Shown here: piece by piece, positions 28,256 through 36,976 of the stretch
How the letters are laid out: every line of letters starts with the position of its first letter
Numbering within the stretch: position 1 is the stretch's first letter
From: an uncultured Alphaproteobacteria bacterium
Lineage (GTDB): Bacteria; Pseudomonadota; Alphaproteobacteria; Methylaequorales; Methylaequoraceae
Direction of reading: 5' to 3'
Assembly (NCBI GenBank): GCA_902547955.1
Contig: CACCPY010000007.1
Location: forward strand, 1-64,000
DNA length: 64,000 nt
The notes under the pieces: model-generated
Databases searched by the model: none
Seen by the model: only the letters and a program-made list of their open reading frames with translations
What the model was told of the DNA's origin: nothing
Made by a program: the position numbers and the translations under genes

Positions 28256-28964
28256 TTTTCAACCTAACCATGATGTTATCAAAATGTTCATTCTGATTAA
28301 TAATTATTTGACCTTGAGATACTTTATTTAATGATGCTAATAACAACGATATAACCGCAGACTTATACTTTTCATCTTTCTTAACAATTTTAGGTAAAAA
28401 ATTGAATAGAGAGGACCAATTTTTACTTTTATTTTCAAATAATTTTTCTAACCATTTCAATCCATCTTCTATTGAATAGAGGTTTGATTCCTCTGAAAGT
28501 ACCTTTATAGATTTTTTTTTATTATTTAGCTCAGAATATTTTAATATTAAATCGTGTAATGTTGTTTTAGGTACGATTTTACTACTTATTGTAAATTCAT
28601 TACGTATATTAATTGAATGAAAATCTTTCCCGTCTTGTGGTAAATCAAAAATTTTCTTTGCAAGTTTTTTTATTGCATCATAATGAATTAACCGATTGGT
28701 TAAGTCCTCCTCAATATTTTCAGAGTCATCATTATCATCCTGAGGTAGTAATAATTTAGATTTCAAGTATGCCAATAAAGAAGCCATCACAAGATAATCT
28801 GCAGAAAGTTTAATTTGATATAAATTTTTATCAATAAAGTCTAAATATTGATTTGCAAGTTCAAGTATAGATATTTTTTTAATATCAACTTTTTGTTTTT
28901 TAGAAAGTTCTAATAAAAGATCTAATGGACCTTCAAAACCACTTATATTTAAATTTAATTTCAT
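28248..28964 (-). CDS. scpA: Segregation and condensation protein A
   Basis: Kleisin subunit of condensin, 238 residues, bridging SMC heads during chromosome compaction and segregation. The start FEGPLDLLLELSKKQKVDI and YLDFIDKNLYQIKLSADYLVMASLLAYLKSKLLLP are typical ScpA N-terminal features. The C-terminal winged helix (ISLLLASLNKVSQGQIIINQ) is present. It overlaps nagZ by four bases upstream and scpB by eight downstream, so all three are probably translated together. Confidence 0.96.
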   Translation of the reverse strand: MKLNLNISGFEGPLDLLLELSKKQKVDIKKISILELANQYLDFIDKNLYQIKLSADYLVMASLLAYLKSKLLLPQDDNDDSENIEEDLTNRLIHYDAIKKLAKKIFDLPQDGKDFHSINIRNEFTISSKIVPKTTLHDLILKYSELNNKKKSIKVLSEESNLYSIEDGLKWLEKLFENKSKNWSSLFNFLPKIVKKDEKYKSAVISLLLASLNKVSQGQIIINQNEHFDNIMVRLKNG

Positions 28965-29971
28965 AATTTAATAACATCTTCTTTTAAAAGTTCTTCTTTT
29001 ATGTTTTCTATATCATAATTCTTCTGTTCTAAACTTATTATATCATTGTAAAAGTTTTGATAATATTTTTTTCTTATTGGTAATACTAATGGATATATTT
29101 TTTTCATTTCATTTATTTTACCATTACAATGTAATATAACATCACAACCAGCGTTGTATGAATTAATTACTATCTGCTCTAATTTGCCTTGCAATCCTTT
29201 CATCGCAATGTCATCAGTCAAAATTAAGCCATTAAATTTATGGTAACTCCTTAATAAACTGTTAATTTTTTTTGAATAGGTAGCAATTTTATTGTCAATC
29301 TTCGTATAAAAAATATGTGCTAACATAACTAGCGATTCAGTTTTCAAAGAGGTGAAAGGTATCAAATCAGTTTTTTTTAAAATATTTAATTGTGTATCAA
29401 CTTTAGAAATATTTTCATGAGTATCTGTTTTTGACCTTCCATGACCTGGATAATGCTTTAGTACCGGGATAATACCGGAATCTCTTAATCCTTTACAATA
29501 ATTTTTTACCAGACAATCAACAATTTCTGGGTCATCACTGAAAGATCTATCACCTATTATTTCATGAGCATGTCTAAATAACAAATCACAAACCGGCGAA
29601 AAGTTAACATCTATACCAATTTTTTTTAATTCCCAACCTACAAGGTAAGATGTAAAGTAACTCAATCTTTTTGCTTTACTTTTACTTTCTTTAAATATTA
29701 TTCCAAAAATACTTTGAGGAGGAAATTTAGTGAATTCATTATTGTTAAATCTTTGCACTCTTCCACCTTCTTGGTCAACAAAGATCAGAGGATTGATGTT
29801 AAGTGTAATATTTTTTAACTGATTTATTAAATCCCTTAATTGAATAACATCTTTAAAATTTCTTTTGAATAGAACAAAGCCTAAAGGATTGGTTTCTTTA
29901 AAAAAAGATTTTTCTTCTTTGGTTAAACTTTGACCTGAAATTGAAAGAATTATTCCATCTGGATTTATCAT
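28961..29971 (-). CDS. nagZ: Beta-N-acetylhexosaminidase NagZ
   Basis: Family 3 glycoside hydrolase of 336 residues that removes N-acetylglucosamine from anhydromuropeptides in cell-wall recycling. The signature KHYPGHGRSKTDTHEN (about 172-187) contains the Asp-His pair acting as general acid/base, and LTDDIAMKGL (about 250-260) contains the catalytic nucleophile Asp. It sits between the SPOR-domain gene (no gap) and scpA (four-base overlap). Cytoplasmic, no signal peptide. Confidence 0.95.
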   Translation of the reverse strand: MINPDGIILSISGQSLTKEEKSFFKETNPLGFVLFKRNFKDVIQLRDLINQLKNITLNINPLIFVDQEGGRVQRFNNNEFTKFPPQSIFGIIFKESKSKAKRLSYFTSYLVGWELKKIGIDVNFSPVCDLLFRHAHEIIGDRSFSDDPEIVDCLVKNYCKGLRDSGIIPVLKHYPGHGRSKTDTHENISKVDTQLNILKKTDLIPFTSLKTESLVMLAHIFYTKIDNKIATYSKKINSLLRSYHKFNGLILTDDIAMKGLQGKLEQIVINSYNAGCDVILHCNGKINEMKKIYPLVLPIRKKYYQNFYNDIISLEQKNYDIENIKEELLKEDVIKL

Positions 29972-30499
29972 TTATTTTTCTTTAATTACGATACAATTAA
30001 TTTTAATTTTTTTTAAAGTTTCGCAATGAGAGTTAGCTTTTGCCAAAGAAAAAAAGTTTGAAGAAATAACTCTAAAATATACTTGACCATTTTTAAGCTT
30101 TATTTTTTTTATATCTAAATTAATTTTATTATCTTTAAAAAAATTATTTTTAAGAAAATTTTTTGATATTTTTTTACTCTTATTTTCATTTTTGAATGAT
30201 GCCAGTTGAAGTCGGTAATTTTTTTTTAAATCTCCTGTTATATTTTTGACGTTTTTTAAATCAGCTATTTCATTTTCAATTATATCTTCAATTTTTTTTG
30301 GTTTTTCTAAAATTTTGTAAACGGTTTCATTTTTAGACCCAAGTTTGTTTTCAATTTTTTTCACTAAAGGAGATTTATTTTCTAATATTATCACCTCATC
30401 ATTAGGAACAATTGAGATATATGATAAGACTATCAATGCAATTAGTGTAGTGTAACTAATTATTATTAACGAAACTTTTACACTTAAGCTTTTCATCAC
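29972..30499 (-). CDS. SPOR-domain protein with one membrane helix
   Basis: Bitopic protein of 175 residues. A short N-terminus is followed by a helix at about 9-28, a low-complexity lysine-rich spacer and a C-terminal SPOR domain (about 92-172, YRLQLASFKNENKSKK through YFRVISSNFFSLAKANSHC). SPOR domains bind denuded septal glycans, so a division-site role is likely. Location between argS and nagZ is the classical alphaproteobacterial position of this gene. Its start overlaps the argS end by four bases. Confidence 0.88.
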   Translation of the reverse strand: MMKSLSVKVSLIIISYTTLIALIVLSYISIVPNDEVIILENKSPLVKKIENKLGSKNETVYKILEKPKKIEDIIENEIADLKNVKNITGDLKKNYRLQLASFKNENKSKKISKNFLKNNFFKDNKINLDIKKIKLKNGQVYFRVISSNFFSLAKANSHCETLKKIKINCIVIKEK

Positions 30500-32208
30500 A
30501 TACTTTCTGGACAGTCAATTTTGAGAAGGTCTAAGCCTTTTTTTATTACTGATTTAACAGCCACTATCAAATGAATTCTTGATTTAGAAACCATTAAATC
30601 ATCTCCAATTATAATTCTTTTTGACTCATCAATATTTCCAAGTGCCCAGTAATTATGAAAAGTTTTTGCTAATTCGAATAGAAAGTTTGATATTCTATGA
30701 GGTTCAAAGTTTTGAGCAGAACTTTTGATTACATTGTAAAAACTACATACCTGTTTAATTATTTGTTTTTCTTCATATATTTTTAATTCATTCAAATTAT
30801 TAATATTTCTTAAATTAGTCACAAATTCATCCCCAAATTTTTCTTTTGCAATCTTAACAATAGATGAACATCTCGCATGAGCATACTGTATGTAAAAAAC
30901 AGGATTATCTTTATTTTTGTGCAAAAATACATCTAAATCAAAATCGATTTTTTTATCTGCATTTCTTGATATCATAGTAAATCTTATTGCGTCTGTTCCA
31001 ACCTCTTTTAATACTTCTCGCATGGTAATATAATTTCCTGCTCTTTTAGACATCTTCATTTTTGAATTGTTTTTTAACAAATTTACCAATGCTGTTAATT
31101 TTATTTGGATATTAATTTTTTTTTTATTAATTGCCTTAATGGCATTTTTAAGTCTTTTGACATATCCAAAATGATCTACTCCCCAGATATTTATTAAGAC
31201 ATCAAAATTTCTTTCCACTTTGTTTTGATGATAAATAATATCAGACATGAAATATGTTAAATTTCCATTTGGTTTAATTAAAGCTCTATCAGAATCATCA
31301 CCAAATTTTTTTGAACAAAAAAGAAATTGTTCTTTCTTTTCCCATTTTTCATCTTGAATATTTTTTGGTTTCTCTTGAAAACCATAATACGCAATTCTCA
31401 TATTGATCAATTTTTTTTTTAAATTGTTTACTCTTTGCATGGAAGATAACTTTTTTTCTGAAATGAAATTTTTATGATTAACTTTCAATGTTTTTAAATC
31501 ATGTTTGATGTCACTCAAAATCTTTTTTATAACCTGTTCATTTAAATTATTTTGTTTTAAACTTTGATCTAAAAAAAGCTTTGCTATTCCTTTAAGATAG
31601 TCGCCGGGATAAAGAGAATCAGGGATTTTTCCATCAAAATTACATTTATTTTTTAAGTAAAAGTTTATAGTATCTAAAAGTTTATTTATTTGCTCTCCAG
31701 CATCATTTATATAGTATTCGTCTGTTACATCATGACCAACTTCTTTTAAAATTGATGACAAAGTATCACCTAAAACTGCACCCCTTGCATGACCAATGTG
31801 CATTAATCCAGTTGGGTTAGCAGATACATATTCAAGGCATATTTTTTTAGGCTCTATATTGTAATTAAAATTTCTTTTAATGTTTAAATACTTATATAAT
31901 TGGTTATGCCAAAAAGAATTATAAAAAAAAATATTAATAAAACCTGGTCTAACAACTTCAACTTTTTTGATTTGGTTTTCATGTTTAAGGTCAATTACGA
32001 TTTTTTCGGCTAATTCTATCGGAGAAATTTTTAAAAATTTACATCCAATCATCGCTATATTTGTTGATAAATCACCAAATTCTTCTTTTTGAGAGTTATC
32101 GATGGAAAAATCTATATTATTTAAAGTAGACAACTCAACTTTTTGCTGAGAAGTTATCTTTTCTAAAATTGAATATAATTTTTTTTTTAAAGAGTCTTGA
32201 TATAGCAT
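30496..32208 (-). CDS. argS: Arginyl-tRNA synthetase
   Basis: Class I synthetase charging tRNA-Arg, 570 residues. The N-terminal additional domain covers about 1-110. The HIGH motif appears as GLMHIGHARG (about 133-142), and the KMSKS-type motif as KMSKRAGN (about 384). The anticodon-binding DALR domain with YAHARCSSI and FHNYW lies at 435-570. Standard size (about 580). It adjoins the dGTPase-like gene without a spacer and overlaps the SPOR gene. Confidence 0.97.
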   Translation of the reverse strand: MLYQDSLKKKLYSILEKITSQQKVELSTLNNIDFSIDNSQKEEFGDLSTNIAMIGCKFLKISPIELAEKIVIDLKHENQIKKVEVVRPGFINIFFYNSFWHNQLYKYLNIKRNFNYNIEPKKICLEYVSANPTGLMHIGHARGAVLGDTLSSILKEVGHDVTDEYYINDAGEQINKLLDTINFYLKNKCNFDGKIPDSLYPGDYLKGIAKLFLDQSLKQNNLNEQVIKKILSDIKHDLKTLKVNHKNFISEKKLSSMQRVNNLKKKLINMRIAYYGFQEKPKNIQDEKWEKKEQFLFCSKKFGDDSDRALIKPNGNLTYFMSDIIYHQNKVERNFDVLINIWGVDHFGYVKRLKNAIKAINKKKINIQIKLTALVNLLKNNSKMKMSKRAGNYITMREVLKEVGTDAIRFTMISRNADKKIDFDLDVFLHKNKDNPVFYIQYAHARCSSIVKIAKEKFGDEFVTNLRNINNLNELKIYEEKQIIKQVCSFYNVIKSSAQNFEPHRISNFLFELAKTFHNYWALGNIDESKRIIIGDDLMVSKSRIHLIVAVKSVIKKGLDLLKIDCPESM

Positions 32209-32940
32209 TTAAAAATTGTAAAGATCGAAAAATTTTTTGTGAATATTAATTGCGTATTTATCAGTCATACCAGATATATAATCAGAAACTATAACATTTT
32301 TTTGCTCATCATTTTTAAAGTTTATCCATTGCTTAGGAAGTAAATCTGGTTCTTTGTTATACAAATCATAAAGATCAGAAACAATTCTCTTTGCCTTAAT
32401 TGTCATTGTTCTAATTTTTGGATGCATATACATTCTTTTTTTCAAAAAATCTTTTAAAGCTAACTCATCATTAGCCATACTTGCACTGAAACAAACTAAA
32501 CTTTCACCAAGAAAAATGATATCATCTGCTGATGATACATTAAATTTTTTTAAATTAGACTTCGTATTTGTAATTAAATCATCTAGCATTAATTTTATCA
32601 GTTTTCTAACAAGCTCATACTTTAATCTAGTTACATCATTTTTTATTATTTTGATGCTCTTTAAAGCTTTCTGAACAATATTCAGTTGTTCCAACTCTTC
32701 AATATCAAAAAAATTAGCATATAATCCATCATCGATGTCATTGTTATTATATGCTATATCATCACAGATTGCAGCTATTTGTGACTCAAAAGACCCATAT
32801 GTTTTCAAATTACCATCAAAAAAAGTTAAAAAGTTTTTTATAAAATCTGGTATTTTTTTTTTTACAGGACCATTGTGTTTTAAAATTCCATCTAATGTTT
32901 CAAAGGTTAAATTTAGTCCATCAAATTTTAAATACTTTTT
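32209..32940 (-). CDS. dgt: dGTPase-like protein, C-terminal part after frameshift
   Basis: Downstream part of a deoxyguanosinetriphosphate triphosphohydrolase-like gene. The frame has no start of its own: it opens at the A8 run 32943-32936 and reads KYLKFDGLNLTFETLDGILK, then KHNGPVKKKIPDF, then SQIAAICDDIAYNNNDIDDG, where the conserved Asp completes the HD-domain metal site, and finally helices up to the stop at 32209. It ends directly before argS. Adding one base in the A8 run would fuse it to the 5' part as a protein of about 385 residues, the normal size. The sequence on both sides is well conserved. Confidence 0.8.
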   Translation of the reverse strand, partial: KKYLKFDGLNLTFETLDGILKHNGPVKKKIPDFIKNFLTFFDGNLKTYGSFESQIAAICDDIAYNNNDIDDGLYANFFDIEELEQLNIVQKALKSIKIIKNDVTRLKYELVRKLIKLMLDDLITNTKSNLKKFNVSSADDIIFLGESLVCFSASMANDELALKDFLKKRMYMHPKIRTMTIKAKRIVSDLYDLYNKEPDLLPKQWINFKNDEQKNVIVSDYISGMTDKYAINIHKKFFDLYNF

Positions 32941-33346
32941 TTTCGAGTGATATTAATATTTTTAATGCCTGAAAATTGTGGTCAAAACCTCCATATTTCT
33001 GCATTTTTTTATTCAATACTTCCTCCCCAGCATGTCCAAATGGTGTGTGACCTAAATCATGAGATAATGAAATAGACTCTGCCAAATCATCATTTACCTT
33101 AAAAACTTTCGATATTGACCTTGCCAACTGTGACACCTCTAGGCTATGAGATAACCTTGTTCTATAATAATCTTCCTCATTATTTACAAAGACTTGAGTT
33201 TTATATTTTAGTCTCCTAAACGCTGAACTATGTATTATTCTATCTCTATCTCTCATAAAACAGGAGCGATTGACGTCTTCTTGTTCTAAAAACATTCTAC
33301 CTTTTGAATTTTTAAAATCAGATGAAAAGATTGAATAATCCGTCAT
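32921..33346 (-). CDS. dgt: dGTPase-like protein, N-terminal part, frameshifted at A8
   Basis: First 141 residues of a dGTP triphosphohydrolase-like HD-domain protein. ATG 33346 is chosen because the family starts near SIFSSDFKNSKGRMF. It has RLSHSLEVSQLARSI and SLSHDLGHTPFGHAGEEV, the first metal-binding His residues and the HD pair, then GGFDHNFQALKI. The frame runs off at SLEKKVFKI and stops at 32921, because A8 (32943-32936) is one base short of the reading needed. Either this is a sequencing/assembly error, a real mutation, or slippage on A8 restores the full protein. Divergent from erpA. Confidence 0.82.
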   Translation of the reverse strand: MTDYSIFSSDFKNSKGRMFLEQEDVNRSCFMRDRDRIIHSSAFRRLKYKTQVFVNNEEDYYRTRLSHSLEVSQLARSISKVFKVNDDLAESISLSHDLGHTPFGHAGEEVLNKKMQKYGGFDHNFQALKILISLEKKVFKI

Positions 33347-33386
33347 AATATAATATATAATTAACATAAAATTATAAAATAGCATA

Positions 33387-33707
33387 ATGTTTGATGTTTC
33401 AGATAAAGCTTTAAAAAGAATCGAAAGCGTTTGTAGCAAAAAAAACGAAAACAAATATTTTCGAATTTCAGTTAACGGTGGGGGGTGTCAAGGTTTTTCC
33501 TATAACTTTGGCTTCGACCACATAATTAAAGATGACGATAAGGTTCTAGATTTTAAAAAAGTTAAGGTCTTGATCGATGAAACATCCTTAGGCTTTATTG
33601 AAGGATCTAAACTAGATTTTGTTGAAGACATTATCGGTTCATATTTCAAAATCACTAACCCAAATGCAACATCAACTTGCGGGTGTGGAACTTCATTCTC
33701 TTTGTAA
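33387..33707 (+). CDS. erpA: A-type iron-sulfur carrier ErpA/IscA family
   Basis: Iron-sulfur cluster insertion protein of 106 residues delivering [4Fe-4S] or [2Fe-2S] clusters to apo-enzymes. The three ligating cysteines are visible: one in NGGGCQGFSYNF (about residue 34) and a pair in STCGCGTSF near the C-terminus. The family body SSLGFIEGSKLDFVEDIIGSYFKITNPNA-type segment is present in pieces at about 65-95. It is divergent from the dGTPase-like gene with only 40 bases between ATGs, then followed after 6 bases by xthA; this trio is typical of alphaproteobacteria. Confidence 0.94.
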   Translation: MFDVSDKALKRIESVCSKKNENKYFRISVNGGGCQGFSYNFGFDHIIKDDDKVLDFKKVKVLIDETSLGFIEGSKLDFVEDIIGSYFKITNPNATSTCGCGTSFSL

Positions 33708-33713
33708 TACAAT

Positions 33714-34484
33714 ATGAAAATTTGTTCATGGAATATTAACTCTGTAAGAGTTAGAGTTAATGCTCTTGACTTTCTAATTCAAAGTTACAGCCCTGACATC
33801 ATCCTTCTGCAAGAAATTAAATGCGAGAACAATCAATTTTCTGAATTTTTTGAAAGTTCTGAATACAACTCAATTGTTACAGGACAAAAAGGCAGACATG
33901 GCGTAGCCACATTAGTGAAAAAAAAAATAAATTTTAAAAAAATTGAAATTAGTTCAAAAATTATGAATAAAGAAGCAAGAATTTGTGGTATAAGTCTTGG
34001 TAAACTTTCAATTTTTAATGTTTACGTTCCAAATGGCAATCCAACAGAAATCACCGAAAAATATGCATTTAAGTTGCAGTGGCTTGCTGAATTGTCAAAA
34101 ATGGTTGAGCTATATATATCGAATTACCAAGATATAATTGTTGCAGGAGATTTTAATGTTTTGGAACATAAAAACGATGTAAAGGATTTTGAAAATTGGA
34201 ATTTAGACGCACTTGGAAAAATTGAAACAAGAAAATTATTTAGAAAAATTTTGTCAAAAGGTATGTGTAATGTCGTAAGAATTTTTGACAAACCAGGAGA
34301 AAACTACTCATATTGGGATTATCAAAAAGCTTGTTGGGAAAGAAATTACGGACTTTTGATTGACCATTTTTTGGTTTCACCGCTTGTTTTACAAAATACT
34401 AGTAACATATCTTTTAAAAAGGAGTTCAGAGATTTAGAAAAACCTTCAGATCATATTCCAGTTATGATTAACTTAGAAATTTGA
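33714..34484 (+). CDS. xthA: Exodeoxyribonuclease III
   Basis: AP endonuclease/3'-exonuclease of base excision repair, 256 residues. Motifs run in order: KICSWNINSVRVR at the start, LLQEIKCEN with the catalytic Glu near 37, NVYVPNGNP, AGDFNVLEHKNDV near 144, and IDHFLVSP plus the C-terminal DHIPVMI that provides the catalytic His. Short against the usual 260-270 but complete. Its stop abuts that of the convergent ilvD with no intervening base. Confidence 0.96.
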   Translation: MKICSWNINSVRVRVNALDFLIQSYSPDIILLQEIKCENNQFSEFFESSEYNSIVTGQKGRHGVATLVKKKINFKKIEISSKIMNKEARICGISLGKLSIFNVYVPNGNPTEITEKYAFKLQWLAELSKMVELYISNYQDIIVAGDFNVLEHKNDVKDFENWNLDALGKIETRKLFRKILSKGMCNVVRIFDKPGENYSYWDYQKACWERNYGLLIDHFLVSPLVLQNTSNISFKKEFRDLEKPSDHIPVMINLEI

Positions 34485-36200
34485 CTAAATATCAGAATAT
34501 ATTTTTTTTTCCTTTCTTGCGCCAGGATGTGTAACCGCTCCAAAACGTGCTGAACCAACACTTTGTGCAAATTTCCACAATGCTCCTGAAGTAAAATCAT
34601 TTTCTTTAATTTCTAATTTTTTTTTTCTAACATTTAATTCATCATTAGAAATCAATAATTCTATAATTCCTTTTTTTCCGTCTAAAATTATTTCGTCGCC
34701 GTCTTCAACCAAAGCAATAGGTCCTAATACTGCAGCCTCAGGACTGACGTGGCCAACACAAAAACCTCTCGTAGCTCCAGAGAATCTACCATCGGTTATC
34801 AATGCCACTTTCTCTCCCATGCCCTGTCCATATATTGCTGCTGTGGTAGCAAGCATCTCTCTCATTCCAGGACCACCTTTTGGGCCCTCATACCTAATAA
34901 CTAAAACATCTCCTTCCTTATATTTTTTTTCACTAACCGCTTTAAATGCATCTTCCTCACAATCAAAACATCTTGCTTTACCTTTAAAAAATTGGGACTT
35001 CATTCCTGCAACTTTTACTATTGCACCGTCTGGGGCTAAATTACCTTTTAAACCGACAACACCTCCAGTAGGCGAGATTGGCTTATTAATTGGAAAAACA
35101 ATTTTTTGGGAACCGTAATCTACGATAATATTCTCTAAATTTTCTTTAATTGTTTTCCCATTTACAGTTAAACAATCTTCATAAAAATATCCACCATCAA
35201 GAAGCGCCTTCATTATTATTGGTACTCCTCCTATCTCATAAAGGTCTTTAGCTAAATATTTACCTCCTGGTTTGAGATCAACAATATAAGGAGTTTCTTT
35301 AAATATTTTTGCAACATCCATTAAATCAAATTTAATGCCTATTTCATTAGCTAATGCAGGTAAGTGCAGTGCTGCATTGGTTGAACCACCGCTACATGCG
35401 ACGACTCTAGCGGCATTTACCAAAGATTTTCTACTTACTATTTCTCTTGGTTTAATTTGTTTGTCTATTAATTTCATTACAGAAACACCTGAATCATATG
35501 CATACACATCCCTTGATTCATATGGAGCTGGAGTAGATGAAGAGCCAGGAATAGCCAGGCCAATTGCTTCAGCGACACATGCCATCGTGTTAGCAGTAAA
35601 CTGGCCACCACAAGACCCAGCAGATGGACAAGCGACTTTCTCTAAAGCGCAAAGCTCTTTTTCTGAAATTTTTTTTGCATCATATTCACCAACTGCTTCA
35701 AATACGTCCTGAACAGTAACATCTTTATTTTTATATTTTCCTGGAAGTATAGAGCCACCATATAAAAAAACTGAAGGAACGTTTAACCTTAGCATTGCCA
35801 TCATCAAGCCAGGTAAGGATTTATCACATCCCGCGATTCCCACTAACCCGTCATAACAATGTCCTCTCATTGCAACTTCGACAGAATCAGCTATTATTTC
35901 TCTTGAAACAAGTGACGATTTCATTCCCTCATGCCCCATCGCAATCCCATCTGTAACTGTAATAGTTGTGAATTCTCTTGGAGTACCTTTACTATCTTTT
36001 ATACCCTTTTTGGATGCTTGAGCTTGTCTAGAAAGAGATATGTTACATGGTGCGGATTCATTCCAACAGGTAGCAACGCCAACAAAAGGTTGATTTATTT
36101 CTTTTTCTGAGAGACCCATTGCATAATAATATGATCTATGAGGTGAACTTTTAGCTCCTAGTGTTACGTGTCTACTTGGCAAACGAGATTTATCAATCAT
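34485..36200 (-). CDS. ilvD: Dihydroxy-acid dehydratase
   Basis: Iron-sulfur dehydratase of branched-chain amino acid biosynthesis, 571 residues, converting dihydroxyisovalerate and dihydroxymethylvalerate to ketoacids. Cluster cysteines are seen in [11 protein letters not shown] (about 128) and [15 protein letters not shown] (about 190-204), with a conserved Cys in [11 protein letters not shown] near the start. The IlvD signature [12 protein letters not shown] is near the C-terminus. The gene is visibly less AT-rich than its neighbours, as expected for high expression. It starts one base after the hydrolase stop. Confidence 0.97.
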   Translation of the reverse strand: MIDKSRLPSRHVTLGAKSSPHRSYYYAMGLSEKEINQPFVGVATCWNESAPCNISLSRQAQASKKGIKDSKGTPREFTTITVTDGIAMGHEGMKSSLVSREIIADSVEVAMRGHCYDGLVGIAGCDKSLPGLMMAMLRLNVPSVFLYGGSILPGKYKNKDVTVQDVFEAVGEYDAKKISEKELCALEKVACPSAGSCGGQFTANTMACVAEAIGLAIPGSSSTPAPYESRDVYAYDSGVSVMKLIDKQIKPREIVSRKSLVNAARVVACSGGSTNAALHLPALANEIGIKFDLMDVAKIFKETPYIVDLKPGGKYLAKDLYEIGGVPIIMKALLDGGYFYEDCLTVNGKTIKENLENIIVDYGSQKIVFPINKPISPTGGVVGLKGNLAPDGAIVKVAGMKSQFFKGKARCFDCEEDAFKAVSEKKYKEGDVLVIRYEGPKGGPGMREMLATTAAIYGQGMGEKVALITDGRFSGATRGFCVGHVSPEAAVLGPIALVEDGDEIILDGKKGIIELLISNDELNVRKKKLEIKENDFTSGALWKFAQSVGSARFGAVTHPGARKEKKIYSDI

Positions 36201-36201
36201 C

Positions 36202-36975
36202 TCAAAACTTCCTTTCGGTTAAAAGTTTATTAAAGAAAACTCCAAACCTTTGAGAGTTTTCATAAAAACTAAAATGTCCACAATCATATATCTTATATCT
36301 AATTGAACCAAATAAAAATTCAGAAAAAAATAACTTAGATTTAGATCCAAATAAATATATTTTTTTTGAAAAAAAAGATCTAAAAAATTTTAATAGTTCA
36401 TCGGATTTAGAAAGTGATACAGCGTCACAAGAAATTTCATAAAAAGCATCTGACGATGTTTTTTTTAAAGATTGAGACCATTTACTTAAAGCTTTATCCT
36501 CAGATAATTCGCATAAATTAATAAGTTTTTTAAACTTTTCTTTAAACTCATTTTTTTTATAAAGACTAGTTTTTTTTGTGACCGTTAAGGTATCGTAATA
36601 AGTTAAATTACCTTCGTAATTAATAAACTTTTTAAATAGTTTTTTTTTTAAATATTTTTTTGCAAGTAAAATTGGTATTATCCCACCTACTGAATGAGTA
36701 AAAAAAATAATGTTTTTCATATTCTTTTTTTTTATAAACAGAAAAATATTTTTAGTGAACTGTTCAAGACCATAGTTTGTTTGTTTAAAGTTATAATTAT
36801 GACCTGGAAGTTCAGCTATTAACAACTGATATTTTGTTTTTACTATAGATTTGAAAAGGAATATAAAGTCATCACTTCGGCAGCCGATTCCATAAAAAAA
36901 GAAAATAATATTGTTCTTTTGAACTTTTTTTTTGTTTGAAATAAGTGTGACGTCATGGAACTTAATTTTATACAT
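36202..36975 (-). CDS. Alpha/beta hydrolase
   Basis: Hydrolase-fold protein of 257 residues of unknown substrate. The nucleophile elbow is THSVGG (Ser near 95); an oxyanion-type FFFYGIGCR segment near 30 and a C-terminal [10 protein letters not shown] supply the expected oxyanion and His. I use ATG 36975; an upstream TTG (36996) would lie inside valS and add seven residues. Very lysine-rich insertion (about 115-170) suggests a cap domain. It lies between valS and ilvD on the same strand and overlaps neither with the ATG start. It could be a peptidase, esterase or thioesterase. Confidence 0.75.
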   Translation of the reverse strand: MYKIKFHDVTLISNKKKVQKNNIIFFFYGIGCRSDDFIFLFKSIVKTKYQLLIAELPGHNYNFKQTNYGLEQFTKNIFLFIKKKNMKNIIFFTHSVGGIIPILLAKKYLKKKLFKKFINYEGNLTYYDTLTVTKKTSLYKKNEFKEKFKKLINLCELSEDKALSKWSQSLKKTSSDAFYEISCDAVSLSKSDELLKFFRSFFSKKIYLFGSKSKLFFSEFLFGSIRYKIYDCGHFSFYENSQRFGVFFNKLLTERKF

Positions 36976-36976
36976 T

